From Camellia lanceoleosa (lineage: Eukaryota > Streptophyta > Magnoliopsida > Ericales > Theaceae): a DNA stretch of 64,000 nucleotides. Position numbers and translations under genes: made by a program. This document shows positions 1 through 10,719 of the stretch, piece by piece; positions within the stretch are counted from its first letter, which is position 1, and the number at the start of each line of letters is the position of its first letter. Location of the stretch: the NCBI GenBank assembly GCA_025200525.1, contig CM045761.1:76785551-76849550 (forward strand), read 5' to 3'. Below the pieces are notes generated by a model, which was not told the DNA's origin, did no database searches, and saw only the letters and a program-made list of their open reading frames with translations.

Positions 1-642
1 AATGACAAATTGGTAGTACTTGTATAGTCTACTTGCAGACACCAGCATAGGGATTACCTGAGTTGTATTTACCATCTTGGAATTTTATTAAAATTATTGG
101 ATTAATGTGTTTTCAAATTGGCATTACGCATAAGATTTTCAAAAGACGAGAAAAATATTTTGAGCGTGACATGGCATATGCATTCATCTTATAAGACTGT
201 ATAAAATGGATTTGATTCATTGTTTAATTATTTGATTAAATTGATAATGAGATAATTGAATGAATTGAAAATGATGTTCTGTTACTATCGAAACATGTTT
301 ATTTATTTAAGTTAACTTGTTCTTGTTAATTAAATAAATTGGATTTAAGAGATTATATAATAAAATCATATGGTTTTGACATGATATGATATATAGATTA
401 TTTATAAGGGATGAAAAATAAAAATAAAAATTTGTACTATTGTATTTTAGTTAAGATTAATGAGATATTTGGTTATGTTTTATGTGGTGTTATTTAGTAA
501 TAGTTATGTATGACTTATGTTTTTTTAGTTATAACCAACAAAGTATGAAGTTATGTAATTTTTTCTTTTGTTATAACAATATTTTAGTTATTATGATTCA
601 TGAAAGCTATTCGGTATGACTCATGTGGTGTTTAGTTATGAG
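1..642. other. AT-rich left flank, no gene seen
   Basis: The stretch left of the outer MULE is AT-rich with no convincing reading frame. From about 430 it is built of loosely repeated blocks containing TTTTAGTTAT and AAGTTATG. Similar wording reappears just right of the element (63780-63960), so the MULE may have inserted into a degenerate AT-rich repeat. No promoter, RNA gene or host exon could be supported. Confidence 0.6.
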
Positions 643-832
643 GAGATTATTTCATTTTTACCCCTGTACTTTGTTACATTTTTCAAAGACCCCCCCAGAC
701 TACTCTTATTTTCACGCGTACCCCTATACCATGTGAATTCCTTTCAATTTTAACCCTGCCGTCTATTTTCGTCAAGGAAGTGGACGGAATGGCTGACCTG
801 GCCCCCTATATTTTCACATGGAGGGAAAATTA
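643..832 (+). repeat. Left terminal inverted repeat of outer MULE
   Basis: About 190 bp matching the reverse complement of 63582-63771 with scattered substitutions. The outermost 22 bases are identical. It includes the run of seven C's after TCAAAGA and the segment TTCACGCGTACCC, and ends near GGAGGGAAAATTA. In MuDR-like elements the TIR holds transposase binding sites and the outward-in promoter. The mudrA reading frame starts about 0.6 kb inside. Confidence 0.9.
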
Positions 833-1387
833 AATGACTTAGCTGAGCACAATCAAGTTACATACATTAGGGTTGCTTAGAACTCCCCAAATCGCAATTA
901 AGGTTTTTAATTTGCTCTCAAAATTCCAAAATCAAAGCTGAGAGTGAACAACGACTGTGAAATCACATTGAAATCAAAGGTTGAACGATGGGTTGGGTGC
1001 TAAGAGAGAAGAATAACGGTAGAGGAAGACAAACACCTGTATATGGTATGTACGTTTTTTTTTATTATTATTATTTTAAGTTATTTTTTGTTATTGTTGG
1101 AAATCGCATGTTTTGATGTTAATATTATTTTAGAATGGTCAAATCTTTGTTTATTTGTATGTGACATGGATTTGTTAATGAAATTTGTTTATGTTTGTTT
1201 CGGTTTGAACAGTTTTACTTTAAGAAAATCTTTGTTTATGTTTGTTTGAAATTGATGAGCACATATGAAATCTTTGTTTTTTTGGTTGTTTCTTTTTCAT
1301 ATGGATGACTACTTGTTTATTATTTATCTATCTGTAGTGTAATGTAATAGGATTTTATTATTGTGAGTTCCATTGAATAGTAGTGTT

Positions 1388-1677
1388 AATGACACATTTC
1401 CAATACAAAATGCAAAAAATGGATCTGGGTATTTTACAATCAAAATGCACCATGGAGATATAGTGAGGTATATTCCATAGAGGGTTTACAGTAGTGGTAT
1501 GGTAAGTCATTTTGACTTTTTTCATTCAGATCAAATTTCCATTACAGAGTTGTATTGCATGGCTAAGGAATTAGGACATAGGCCAAGGAATAACTATTAC
1601 AGTAAGGTTAGTGGTTATGGTGGGATGGAGTTACTAAAATCTGATACTGATGTATTGATGTTGGACACATATGTAGA
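1388..1677 (+). pseudogene. mudrA-like transposase, N-terminal part (broken)
   Basis: In the frame of the ATG at 1499, and for about 35 codons upstream of it, the translation has the layout of the N-terminal domain of plant mudrA transposases. It has FTIKMHHGD at 1433, a hydrophobic HFDFFHSDQISITEL segment, the KELGH core, a Tyr-Tyr pair and the closing LKSDTDVLMLD. An in-frame TAG at 1478-1480 interrupts it. The true start is therefore probably upstream, near 1390. At 1687 the frame is cut by the inner MULE. After the TSD it resumes with VIDVYIGHN at 3869, exactly where a mudrA chain would continue. Read with the pieces at 3869-6198 and 62171-62398 it is one gene in several parts. Decayed and not functional. 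Confidence 0.75.
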
Positions 1678-1686
1678 TGAAAATAG
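1678..1686 (+). repeat. 9-bp target-site duplication, left copy (inner MULE)
   Basis: TGAAAATAG directly before the inner MULE, repeated exactly at 3860-3868 directly after it. Nine bases is the Mutator-typical length. Confidence 0.95.
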
Positions 1687-2360
1687 GAGATTATTTCATT
1701 TTTACCTCTATAATTTTACACGATTTCAATGACCCCCCCTAGACTACTCTTATTTTCACGCATACCCGCATACTATTTAAATTACTATCGATTTTACCCC
1801 TGCCGTTAGATTTGAAATGGAAAATGTTAAAAAAATTATATTTTAGCCCCAAATTTCAAAATAGAGATGCAAACTCACCCTTTCCTACCAGCAAACCACC
1901 ACTACCAATCACCACTTCAAGCCCTTCTATCTCCTTTCTCATAACTCCGTTTTGCCTCATTTTTACTTTGTTGGATTCAACTCACGGTCTAGTTTTCGTA
2001 TCATATCTCACATGTCTCGTTCTTCCTCTTTTTGCATGCTATTGGAGCTCCGAAAGTTGATAAAAAAAATAATACTTTTCTTCTCATTTTCGACTTTTCT
2101 TTGAGCCATCTTTCGGACTTCATATCTTTCTCGATTCTTAACGATTCTACTTCATTCTTTCATCATTCTCCTCACCTCACCTCCTACTTTGCCCTACATT
2201 ACCTTGCTTTCTCACTTCTTCGTGTAATGGGCGATTTTGGTATGCCAAAAGTTGTTCGAAAATTTTAAAACATTCATCTTTTGTTTTGTTCTTCTCCATC
2301 TTCCTCATTCTTCTTCTTCTTCACTTATAAAATGATGTTAAACATGGTTCTAGGTGGTAA
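1687..2360 (+). repeat. Left TIR of inner MULE
   Basis: Matches the reverse complement of 3172-3859 along its whole length with small indels. Examples are TTGGAGCTCCGAAAGTTG opposite CAACTTTTGGAGCTCCGA, and the inner boundary GGTTCTAGGTGGTAA opposite TTACCCCCTAGAACC. Confidence 0.92.
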
Positions 2361-3171
2361 TGGAGCTGGTGATAGTGGTAGTGGCGGTCTAGCGATGGTG
2401 ACGACACTTGCGATAATGGTGGTCGTGGAGTTTGAAGGTAGTAGTAATGGAATTTTCTTGTAAAAGAGGTGGGTTTGGTATTTGAAAGGTGGTGGTGATG
2501 GTGATGCTCATGGTGGTAGTGAAGTTGGTGGTTCAGGTGGTGATGAGAAGATAATACAAAACTAAAATAGGCATTGGCAGTCCATTCCAATTTTCAACAT
2601 ACCAAACGTGCTCCAAATCTTATACAATTGATTATGTTTGAATGTGTTGCACCTCATGAAACTGGACCAAGAGACCTCAAGAAATTATCTATTATTAGAA
2701 AACCACATTCAACGCTATTAATCACTGAGCTACCCGTGTGGGTTAAATCTATGGAACATGTCATATTTTTTCTAATTTCAACTAAAAATTTATCACTATC
2801 TCTATTGTCAATAAATATATGAACAAGCCAATCACCATTTAAAATTAGAAAAAAAAAATTACAGTAAAAAAAAAACATATATAACTATATATAGATGAGA
2901 GAGAAAATAGTTTTCTCAAAGCTTGAATACAAACACATGACTTTCAATTACAGCATCACTTTTAAATCAATAATACCAATTTCATACAATACAATCACAA
3001 CAAAAACTAGGTCCTCATTTGCGACAAATCTTTGTGATGACAAGTCTTCGGTGGGTTGTACGTTGAAAGTCACGTTTGGTATGTTTTGTTCGGGGTGGTG
3101 ATGTTAGTGAAATTCGTGGTTCAGGTGCTGATGTTAGAGAAGTTAATGAAGTTGGTGGTTCGGGTGGTCAG
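2361..3171. other. Central region of inner MULE, no gene seen
   Basis: Starts and ends in GGT-rich low-complexity sequence (GGTGGTTCAGGTGG at about 2530 and 3118-3170). The middle (about 2580-3080) is AT-rich. A short inverted match, CATACCAAACGTG at about 2598 against CACGTTTGGTATG at about 3070, hints at a further small inserted or folded unit, but I cannot define its ends. Confidence 0.5.
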
Positions 3172-3859
3172 TTACCCCCTAGAACCATGTTGTACATCAT
3201 GTTATAAGTGAAGAAGAAAAAGAAGAATGAGGAAGATGGAGGAGAAAGAAACAAAGGATGAATGTTTTAGAATTTTTGAAATTAGTTTTCAGACAACTTT
3301 CGGCATACCAAAATCGCCCATTACATAAAGAAGTGAGAAAGTGAGGTAGTGTAGGGCGAAGTAGGAAGTGAGGTGAAGAGAATGGAGAAAGAATGAAGTA
3401 GAATCATCAAGAATCGAGAAAGATATGAAGTCCGAAAGATGGCTCAAAGAAAAGTCAAAAGCAAGAAGAAAAGTCTTATTTTTTTAGCAACTTTTGGAGC
3501 TCCGATAGCACGCAAAAAGAGGAAGAACGAAACGTGTGAGATGTGATACGAAAACTAGACCATGAGTTGAATCCAATGACGTAAAAATGAGATGAAACGG
3601 AATTATGACGAAGGAGATAGAAGGGCTTGAAATGGTGGTTAGTGGTGGTGGTTTGCTGGTAAGAAAGAGTGGGTTTGCATCTTTATTTTGAAATTTGGGG
3701 CTAAAATGTCATTTTTTTAACGTTTTCTGTTTCAAATCTGATGGCAGGGGAAAAATTGATAGTAATTTAAATAGTATGGGGGTACGCGTGAAAATAAGAG
3801 TAGTCTGGGGGGTCATTGAAAATCGTGACAAAGTATAGGGGTAAAAATGAAATAATCTC
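3172..3859 (-). repeat. Right TIR of inner MULE
   Basis: Inverted partner of 1687-2360. It ends GGTAAAAATGAAATAATCTC, followed directly by the TSD. Confidence 0.92.
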
Positions 3860-3868
3860 TGAAAATAG
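3860..3868 (+). repeat. 9-bp target-site duplication, right copy (inner MULE)
   Basis: TGAAAATAG, identical to 1678-1686. Confidence 0.95.
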
Positions 3869-6198
3869 AGTAATAGATGTTTATATAGGACACAATTTGG
3901 ATGATTATGTAAGTACACAAAGTAGTCAAGTAGGCTCAAGTGTAGAAACAAGTAAGGGTAAGGCGGGTAATGCTTAATGTTGAATTGGAGGAAGATGAAG
4001 ATAGTGATGCCTATGATCCTGACCAGTCAGACTCTTCCTCTAATGAGTCTGGAAAATATAATGACAGTGACTATGAACAACGTGGTGATGATACTTTATA
4101 TGATAAACATGTTGACAAATATGTGGAATTTGGTGGTTTAGGAAGTAGTAAGGATGCTATGGGTGATGTGACTGACAATAATGACCTACAAAGCATGGAC
4201 AACTCATCTGATGAGCTAAGAAGCCTTCATAGCTCCTCAGATAAAGGTAGTCATTGCACTAGGATTAAATACCCTATTTTCAGTGAGAGTGACATGCACA
4301 ATCCTACATTCTAACTTGGCATGGAGTTCAAAACAAATGTGTTGTTTAGAGATACTGTGAAGGAGTATACTATTAAGTGGGGCAAACAAACTGCATTTAC
4401 TAAGAGTGACAAACAAAGGGTTAGGGTAGAGTGCAAACCTGGTTGTCCTTAGGTTTACTATGCTTCTTTTGTGAAGGGTGAAGGGGTGTTTAGGATCAAA
4501 ACTTTTGTAGATGAACACACATGCAACAAAACATTTGATGTGCCATATGTGAGTAGTAGATGGATTATCAATAGGTATTGGGAAAGGATTAGGTTAAACC
4601 CTACCTAGCCAATTAAGTTATTGGTAGACACCATTACAAAAGAGCACAATGTTAAAGTTGACCTGCAGAAAGTGAGAAGGGCAAAAATTAAGGCTCTCCC
4701 AATGATTGAGGGTACTGCAACTGAACAATTTGCAATGCTTTGGGGTTGTGTAGAAGAGGTTAGAAGTAGTAATCCAGAAACAACAATTTCCATGAAGTTG
4801 AAAGAAGTTCCAAAAGTTCATGAAGAGTATGAGCAAATGTCCAAGTTTAAGAGATTGTATTTATGTTGGGGTCTATTGAAGAAGAGTTTCCAAAATGCTT
4901 GTAGGCCAGTCATTGGAGTGGATGGTTATCATTTGAAGGAGCCACATGGTGGAGTGTTATTGACTGCAGTGAGGATAGATGCAAATAATTGTATATTCCC
5001 ATTTGCCTATGCCATTGTTGAGAAGGAGAAGAAGAAAACATGGTTGTGGTTTCTGAATTTGTTGGGGCAAGACTTGAATATTTTGAATTCTCATTGTTAC
5101 ACTTTCATGAGTGACAAACAGAAGAGCCTAATTGATGCAGTGGCTGAGCTCTTTCCAAATGCCTCACATAGGTTCTGTGTAAGGCATTTGTACAACAATT
5201 TCAAGGGTCAATTTAAGGGTAGGGTATTGAAGGATTTGTTATAGAAGGCAGCCAGGGCAAGCACTGTTGGTGTATTCACCAAAGTTATGGAAGAAATGAA
5301 AGGAGTTGATGAACAAGCATACAATTGGTTGGTTGAAGAGCACCACCAATCGATTAGAGTAGGAGTCACTTCCACAGTTTTCCCAAGTGTGACATTTTGT
5401 TGAATAATCTTTGTGAGTGTTTCAATGCAAGCATATTGCAGGCTACGGATCAACCTGTGTTGTCCATGTTAGAGAAGATAAGAGTTTTGTTGATGGAAAC
5501 AGTTCAAAAAAGAAATGAAGCAATGAAAAGGTACAACAAAAGTGATATATGTCCTAAGATTTAGAAGATTTTGGAAAAGGTAAAAGTGAGTGCAGCTGGA
5601 TGGATTCCTAGATGGAATGGGGGTTCCCAATATGAAGTTGTTGGCCCATATGGTGAGCAATATAAGGTTGAAAGAATGGACTTATGGATGTAGGAAATGG
5701 GATCTATCAAGCCTTCTTTGTGTCCATGTTGTAGTTGTTGCAAACTATATGGGTGAAGAACCAAAAAAGTACGTGCTTTATTACTATAAAGTTGAAACCT
5801 ACCTAAGGATTTATGAGACATGTTGACTCCAATCAATGGTAGAAAAATGTGGCCAACAACTCAATATGGTAAAGTGCTACCACCTAATGTGAAGAAAAGA
5901 GTTGAAAGGCCAAGACTGAATAAGAGGAAGGACACAGATGTCCCAATTGATGCAACTGATTCAAGTAAGCTGGAAAGGAGGGAAACTCAGATGACATGCA
6001 AGAATTGTGGCAAGTTGGGACATAACAATAGGACATGCAAAGTCAAAGGCCAATTCACCTACCTGAAAGATCCTGTGAGTTCCAGTCAAGTAATTCATAT
6101 TTTTTTATGCATTTTGTTAACTTACACATTGCTAACTTTTGTTTTTTAGTTATTGCAATCCCAGCATGAAGGAAACCAATGTCAGGCCCAGACTGAAG
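3869..6198 (+). pseudogene. mudrA-like transposase, central and zinc-knuckle part (broken)
   Basis: DNA transposase of the MULE superfamily. In order: an acidic linker (DSDAYDPDQSDSSSNES, about 4000-4250); the MuDR DNA-binding region (KSDKQRVRVECKPGCP, then EHTC, about 4320-4530); and the DDE core. The core has GVDGYHLK (Asp codon 4921), FMSDKQKSLI (Asp codon 5113) and FCVRHLYNNF, with the third acidic residue probably in the VMEEMKG region near 5290. A SWIM-like block (RKWDLSSLLCVHVVVV, about 5690) and the PPNVKKRVERPRLNKRKD tail follow. Last is a CCHC zinc knuckle (CKNCGKLGHNNRTCK, 5997-6038). Stops occur at about 4314, 4450, 4606 and 5242, with frame changes near 3965, 5400-5600 and 5820, so it is dead. 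An intron with GTGAGT and TTTTTTAG ends appears at about 6075-6149; the exon after it runs into the Element A insertion. Confidence 0.88.
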
Positions 6199-6203
6199 AG
6201 AGC
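6199..6203 (+). repeat. 5-bp target-site duplication, left copy (Element A)
   Basis: AGAGC immediately before the TG of Element A's 5' LTR. The same five bases follow the CA of the 3' LTR at 62166-62170. Confidence 0.93.
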
Positions 6204-7210
6204 TGTAGACACCCCATTTTTGACCAACCTTAAGACTCAGACGTCACCGATTAAGCACTTGGTGATGTTGCATATCGTACTCGTTCAGAGGTTTCAGAGT
6301 CTCGGCTGCGAGCCTTGCCTCTGGACTTCCGGACTCTTTCATGCTTTGCCTCGGTTTGCGAACCAGACTCTGTTTTCTCTTCTCGAAGGGAGGGAGAGGT
6401 CTTGTAGATCATCTCTCAGTGGCCGTAGCCTACGTTTCGTGGTCGTAGCCTACGTTTCGTGGTCGTAGGCCATTTTGCCCGTTTGGAGCCGTTGGCCGTG
6501 TGCCTCGGTTCGAGACCGCTTAACCACCTCTGTTTGCTCCGGTTTTTGGCACATACCTTATTTCCTCCCTTTTGAGGGACACTGTGGTCCGAGAGACCGA
6601 GTTCGTGGTTGAACACCACTTCCGGTGACTAACAGTCAGTTTTCGGGGCCCCGGGCTGCGCGTTTTGGCCCCTGAACCTTCATTTTGCATCGGTTTGAGT
6701 TCATTTTTTAGCAGAGACCTCTGTTTCATTGTTAGGAAGGCCGTAGAAGGGTGGGAGACCAGTAATTGTTCTGACAACCAGTTTTATTTCTTCATCGCCC
6801 TCCGTCGCCCGTTTTTCTCACTAGAAAGCCAATGTTAACCACCCTTGGGCCACTTTTTCTAGCCCTAAACCACATATTTGTGTTGTAGACACCTGGGAGG
6901 CCACCAATATCATATGGCCGGCCATTAATTGTGTTTGACCCTTTTGAACCCCTCCAAAAAATGGGCTTTTCTCTCTCCTGGTTCACTTTCTCCAGTTTTT
7001 TACCGCATGGTTGTGTTGTGCACACATGGGAGGTCAGCTTTTTGGCATGGCCGGCCACTAATCAGTCTTGACTCTTTTGACCCTTGGTCATGGGGCCATG
7101 GCCGGCCACCTAAACCCTAAATAACTGACCAAATTTGCTCCTCTCCGTGCACTTTACAAATATACCCTCTGTTTCCCCCCAGATTTTGTATCCGGGGGGC
7201 TAACTTTTTG

Positions 7211-7237
7211 GGGGGAAATTTGAATTTCATTTCCCCC
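7211..7237 (+). promoter_or_regulatory. Inverted repeat just upstream of the LTR TATA box
   Basis: GGGGGAAAT (7211-7219), a 9-nt loop, then ATTTCCCCC (7229-7237), extendable by one more G/C pair. It sits about 22 bp before the TATA box. Close versions occupy the same place in the other LTRs (58817, about 36032 and 49400 on the plus strand; 27405 and 54345 on the minus strand). Conserved position suggests a promoter element, but the function is inferred. Confidence 0.5.
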
Positions 7238-7259
7238 CTTTTTCCCCCACTCTTGTGCC

Positions 7260-7266
7260 TATATAA
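7260..7266 (+). promoter_or_regulatory. TATA box of Element A 5' LTR
   Basis: TATATAA in the context GTGCCTATATAACCAG, followed about 65-90 bp later by a CTCTCTCTCTAC tract. This puts the likely transcription start near 7290-7300 and marks the U3/R border. Every LTR in the window has the same arrangement. Confidence 0.75.
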
Positions 7267-7559
7267 CCAGGCCCTCCAGCTCCCTTTTGGAGGGTTAGAA
7301 ATTTTGGCTTGGAGCTCCTACATTGAATCTCTCTCTCTCTACACTTCAACCCTCAAAACCTCCCAAACCCTACACCATTTCTACACCACCACATAGCACC
7401 ACACCACCACCATCCTTTCCAACACTTGGAGTTGGTTTTTCAGAGCTTAGGAGCACCTTTTTTCAGGCCAAGAGCTGCTGAAGTTTGGTCTACAAGGGTG
7501 AGTCTTCATTCTCCCTCTTTTGTGCTTTATTTTGTTCTATATCTAAGCCATACTTGCTT

Positions 7560-8420
7560 ACATTTTTGGGCTCCGACCCTAACTGAAAATAGTCATGTTT
7601 TGAGGTCTTTTTCATGTTTGATTAAGGGTCCTTCCATGTTTAAGGTCTCCAGCTACCACTTGCATCTTTACCTTTCTTGTATGCCTCTTTCTTGCATAAT
7701 ATTTTAGGCCTATTTTTGAACTGTTTTGAGCTTGGTTATAAACCGTAAAGTGACTTTTTTTTGAGCCCTTGTTCAATATTGTTGAAGGGCTCTTCACCGT
7801 TTGAGGCTTCCTTTTGTCACTTGCCCCTTTATCCCTCTTTTGGCCTTATTTTTGCATGTTTTGTTAGCCCCTTGTGCTTGTATTTTTGGGCTCTGACCCG
7901 AACTGTAAATATTCATATTTTGACCCACTCTTCATGTTTTATCAAGGGTATTTTGCTGTTTGAGGCTTCCTTTTTGCTCTTTGTGTTAAAGCTCTCTTTT
8001 ATGCCTTATTTTGCATAGTATTTTAAGCTTGCTTGTGCACTGTTTTGGGCTTGTTAATAAACTGTAAAATACCATGTTTTGGACCCCTCTTAAACATTGT
8101 TGAAGGGCCCTCCTCTGTTTGAGGCCAGCAGCCATCACTTGCTTCTTTGTCCCTCTTTAGGCCTATTTCTTGCATGATAGTTTAGCCATACTTGTGTTTA
8201 TTTTCGTGGCTTGTTGTAAACTGTAAAGTGCTTCATTTTGAGCCCCTATTCAACTTTGTTGAAGGGCTCTTTGCCATTTAGGGCCAGTAGCTGTTACTTG
8301 CTTTTTTATCTCTCTTTCGAGGCCATTTTTGCATGTTAGCTTAGCCCTACTTGTGTTCACCTTTTGGCCTTGCTTAAAACTGGAAATATGCTTGTGTTGG
8401 GACTTTCTTGATTCTGTCAT
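7560..8420 (+). repeat. Diverged ~160-bp subrepeats inside the LTR
   Basis: The segment 'gggct(t/c) ... AACTGTAAA ... TTTTGA(G/C)CC ... GTTGAAGGG ... GTTTGAGGC ... CTTTATC ... TTTTTGCAT' recurs with a spacing of about 160 bp; AACTGTAAA-like anchors lie near 7583, 7741, 7898, 8058, 8219 and 8377. Many units contain the small hairpin TTCAAC-(A/T)TT-GTTGAA. The other LTRs have the same series. Confidence 0.7.
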
Positions 8421-8739
8421 CATACTTCATGTTCAAATAATGCATTCTTTGTATAGCTATAAGTCATTCTATGCGCCTAGTTTCAAGTTTCGAGTCTCAT
8501 TTCACGCATCGGGTGCCATGTTTCCATGCTTCGGGGCTGTTTTACATCATATTTTAGTGCTGAAATTTGCATGCTAGTATACCATATTCCATGCCTTTCC
8601 ATACTTTGTTAGAGTGGCATTTGGTACCTTAGGGTCGGTCCTCGGTTTGCGTGCACGTGTGCACACATCTCGAGTGTCTCATTTTCATCTAATAGCCTCC
8701 TATGTGAGTGTGGCCGAGGTCCACTTGTGTTGGTGTAAG

Positions 8740-8915
8740 CCCATTATGCATTGTGTATGCTATTTCATTTCACAGCTTTGTGTATGCTAGGTTGCATGTT
8801 AGCGCATTGTGTATGCCATGTTACCTCGTGCATCGTGTATGCCATTTTATAGCATTGTGCATGTTAGGTTGTATCTTAGTTGCATCCATGCATGTCACGC
8901 ATATTGCATTGTGTT
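8740..8915 (+). repeat. GCATTGTGTATGC short repeats in the LTR
   Basis: The phrase GCATTGTGTATGCCAT and variants recurs five or six times at irregular 30-45-bp spacing. It is conserved in the other LTRs (for example 37577-37750 and, inverted, 25920-26070). No coding signal. Confidence 0.6.
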
Positions 8916-9640
8916 TGGGATAGGAGTTAGCCCGAGCACGGGAAACGAGGTACGTTTCGTACTCCGAGTGACGGAATGTGTCTCAATTCCCCAGTCACCG
9001 ACACTTCGGATTGTCCATGATGGAGTTAGGTCTTAGTCGTATTTTCATGTGCATTCATTCCATATTGAGTTGTGCAATTTGACTCCTCGGCCATCATGCA
9101 TCGAGATACGTGATTGGTGGCACGAGGATCGAGGCATGCATACATGTGTGAAAATACTTTGCCATGCCCCTCTATTGCTCTCTGGTGCAACAAATCAAGA
9201 ATCAGCAGCCTTCTGAAGCTTGGCACACATTCCAAGAATAATTGCAAAAAGAGGCTAATTGGGGCATCGCCATGGATTTCCGCGCAAAGGCAACCCGAGC
9301 ATGCATCATTTATCATCCGGAGAAGAGTCGTGACAGTCCCTGGCTTGCGTGCCAATTTAATGCTTTCCTAGTTAAATTTGTTAATTAATTTGGGTTTTGT
9401 ACATATTTGGACTGTATTATTTATTCGGACTATACTATTCATTTGGGACTGTATATTATTTTATTCGGACCCCCTGCGCGAGGGCAATGTTGTAATAAGT
9501 GTGCGTGTGTGTGATGTATGTCTTCCAACCCCACGTCTTTCTTCCCTTTTATTTACCAGCTTATGATGGTTAGATTAGGGCATGTTTCAATTAGCATACA
9601 GTATGATAGCATGTTTGCATTCATTCATCTGTTTTGCATG

Positions 9641-9916
9641 CACCAGGCTCAGCGCATCATACTAACTGCATTTGTATTTCAATTCTAAATTGAATACATG
9701 TTAGCTGTAGCATTCCATACGCCATGTTTAGAATAGCCGAGCTTGCTATAGTTGCATTGTTGCATGTGTTGCATTAGGCACCGGGCTCAGCGCATCATAC
9801 TAACTGCATTTGTATTTCAATTCTAAATTGAATACATGTTAGCTGTAGCATTCCATACGCCATGTTTAGAATAGCCGAGCCTGCTATAGTTGCATTGTTG
9901 CATGTGTTGCATTAGG
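9641..9916 (+). repeat. 138-bp tandem duplication in the Element A 5' LTR only
   Basis: Units 9641-9778 and 9779-9916 are nearly identical, each from CACC(A/G)GGCTC to GCATTAGG. The 3' LTR (61243-61380) and the LTRs of B and C have one copy. The duplication therefore arose after A inserted. Confidence 0.9.
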
Positions 9917-10702
9917 CATTTCTGTATATTTAGGATCATGCATGGATTTCTAATCAGTTTTTGTTTTGGCTTGGAGTACTCGGTGAGTTTTTTGCTTTAG
10001 CATGCTTACATGCGTGTGAGTGACTGCCATGAATAGCATGCTTACCATGAGGTTAACTGCTAATGTGATATAACTGCCTTGAATGCCTGTGGGTGAAGGT
10101 TGGGCTACTTGAATTGGGACAATGCATTGACTGTGAGTTTTAAGTCCACTAGATAGTGGCAAAACCATCTTTTCTAAGCCCACCTGAGGGTGGCAAAATC
10201 TGCATTTTAAGCCTACCTGCGGGTAGCAAACCATCTTTCAAAAAAACAAACATGAAATGTTTTATTCCAATTCAGGCGACCCGGTCTATACTTGTATAGT
10301 ATGCACATCACATAGTAAATCTAGGCTAATATCCAGAATAAGAACGCACAATGTTTTCAAAACTGGATATCATGATTAGTAGAGGCCGATCTTTGATCGG
10401 GCGAGCGGGGGTGCTCACGAAGTGACCTTCCCCAATCGTACCCAAGTTCCCGAGCCGAGGCAACTTTGGTGATGACGGACACGTGGCCTTAGGCAACGAG
10501 TCAGGGTTTCCTAAATTTCCCGAAATAAAATATTTAGGTGGTGACTCTGTATCTGGCAAAGCAGTCCATGTTTGGCACTTCTTTCAAAAATCTGTTTTCT
10601 CAAAATGATTTGCCAGATTTGGACTCTTTGGTTCAAGATTAAGAACTGCGACACAAATCGAGTCCGAGTCAGAAGCGAGGCCCCATGAGCTTGTTATGCT
10701 TC

Positions 10703-10719
10703 GCGACTCTGTTGGGGAT
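10703..10719 (+). promoter_or_regulatory. Primer binding site of Element A (degraded)
   Basis: GCGACTCTGTTGGGGAT lies just after the 5' LTR. The intact version in Elements B and C is TGGCGACTCTGCTGGGGA, which begins with the TGG expected opposite a tRNA CCA end. From general knowledge of Ogre-type elements this would pair with a tRNA-Arg; the tRNA assignment is not verified here. Confidence 0.65.

Larger units (their letters stand above)
1687..3859 (+). mobile_element. Inner non-autonomous MULE with very long TIRs
   Basis: A 2173-bp element bounded by perfect 9-bp TSDs and inserted in the mudrA coding sequence. Its outermost bases are the same as those of the surrounding element, so both likely use the same transposase. 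The TIRs are about 674 bp (1687-2360) and 688 bp (3172-3859), together nearly two thirds of the element. The roughly 810-bp middle has no transposase similarity. Reading frames seen in it are low-complexity (GGT-rich, His-rich in antisense) and are not called as genes. A foldback-like MULE is the best description. Confidence 0.93.
6204..10698 (+). repeat. Element A 5' LTR (~4.5 kb)
   Basis: Begins TGTAGACACCCCATTTTTGA. The end, near TTGTTATG at 10691-10698, is degraded relative to the 3' LTR end (TTGTTACA). It lacks a segment (GGAGCCTGG...TTTTTCGG region) that the 3' LTR has near 58060. It also contains a 138-bp tandem duplication and a 23-bp duplication around 6421-6467, neither of which is in the 3' LTR. 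TATA box at 7260. Confidence 0.9.

Noticed and set aside
2321..2590. His-rich minus-strand frame
   Set aside because: Antisense of GGT/GAT-rich low-complexity sequence in the inner MULE.
6416..9371. Many 60-110 codon frames inside the LTRs (repeated at 35299-38229, 48545-51275 and 57755-60974)
   Set aside because: They are not preserved as coding between LTR copies, overlap on both strands and lack family features.
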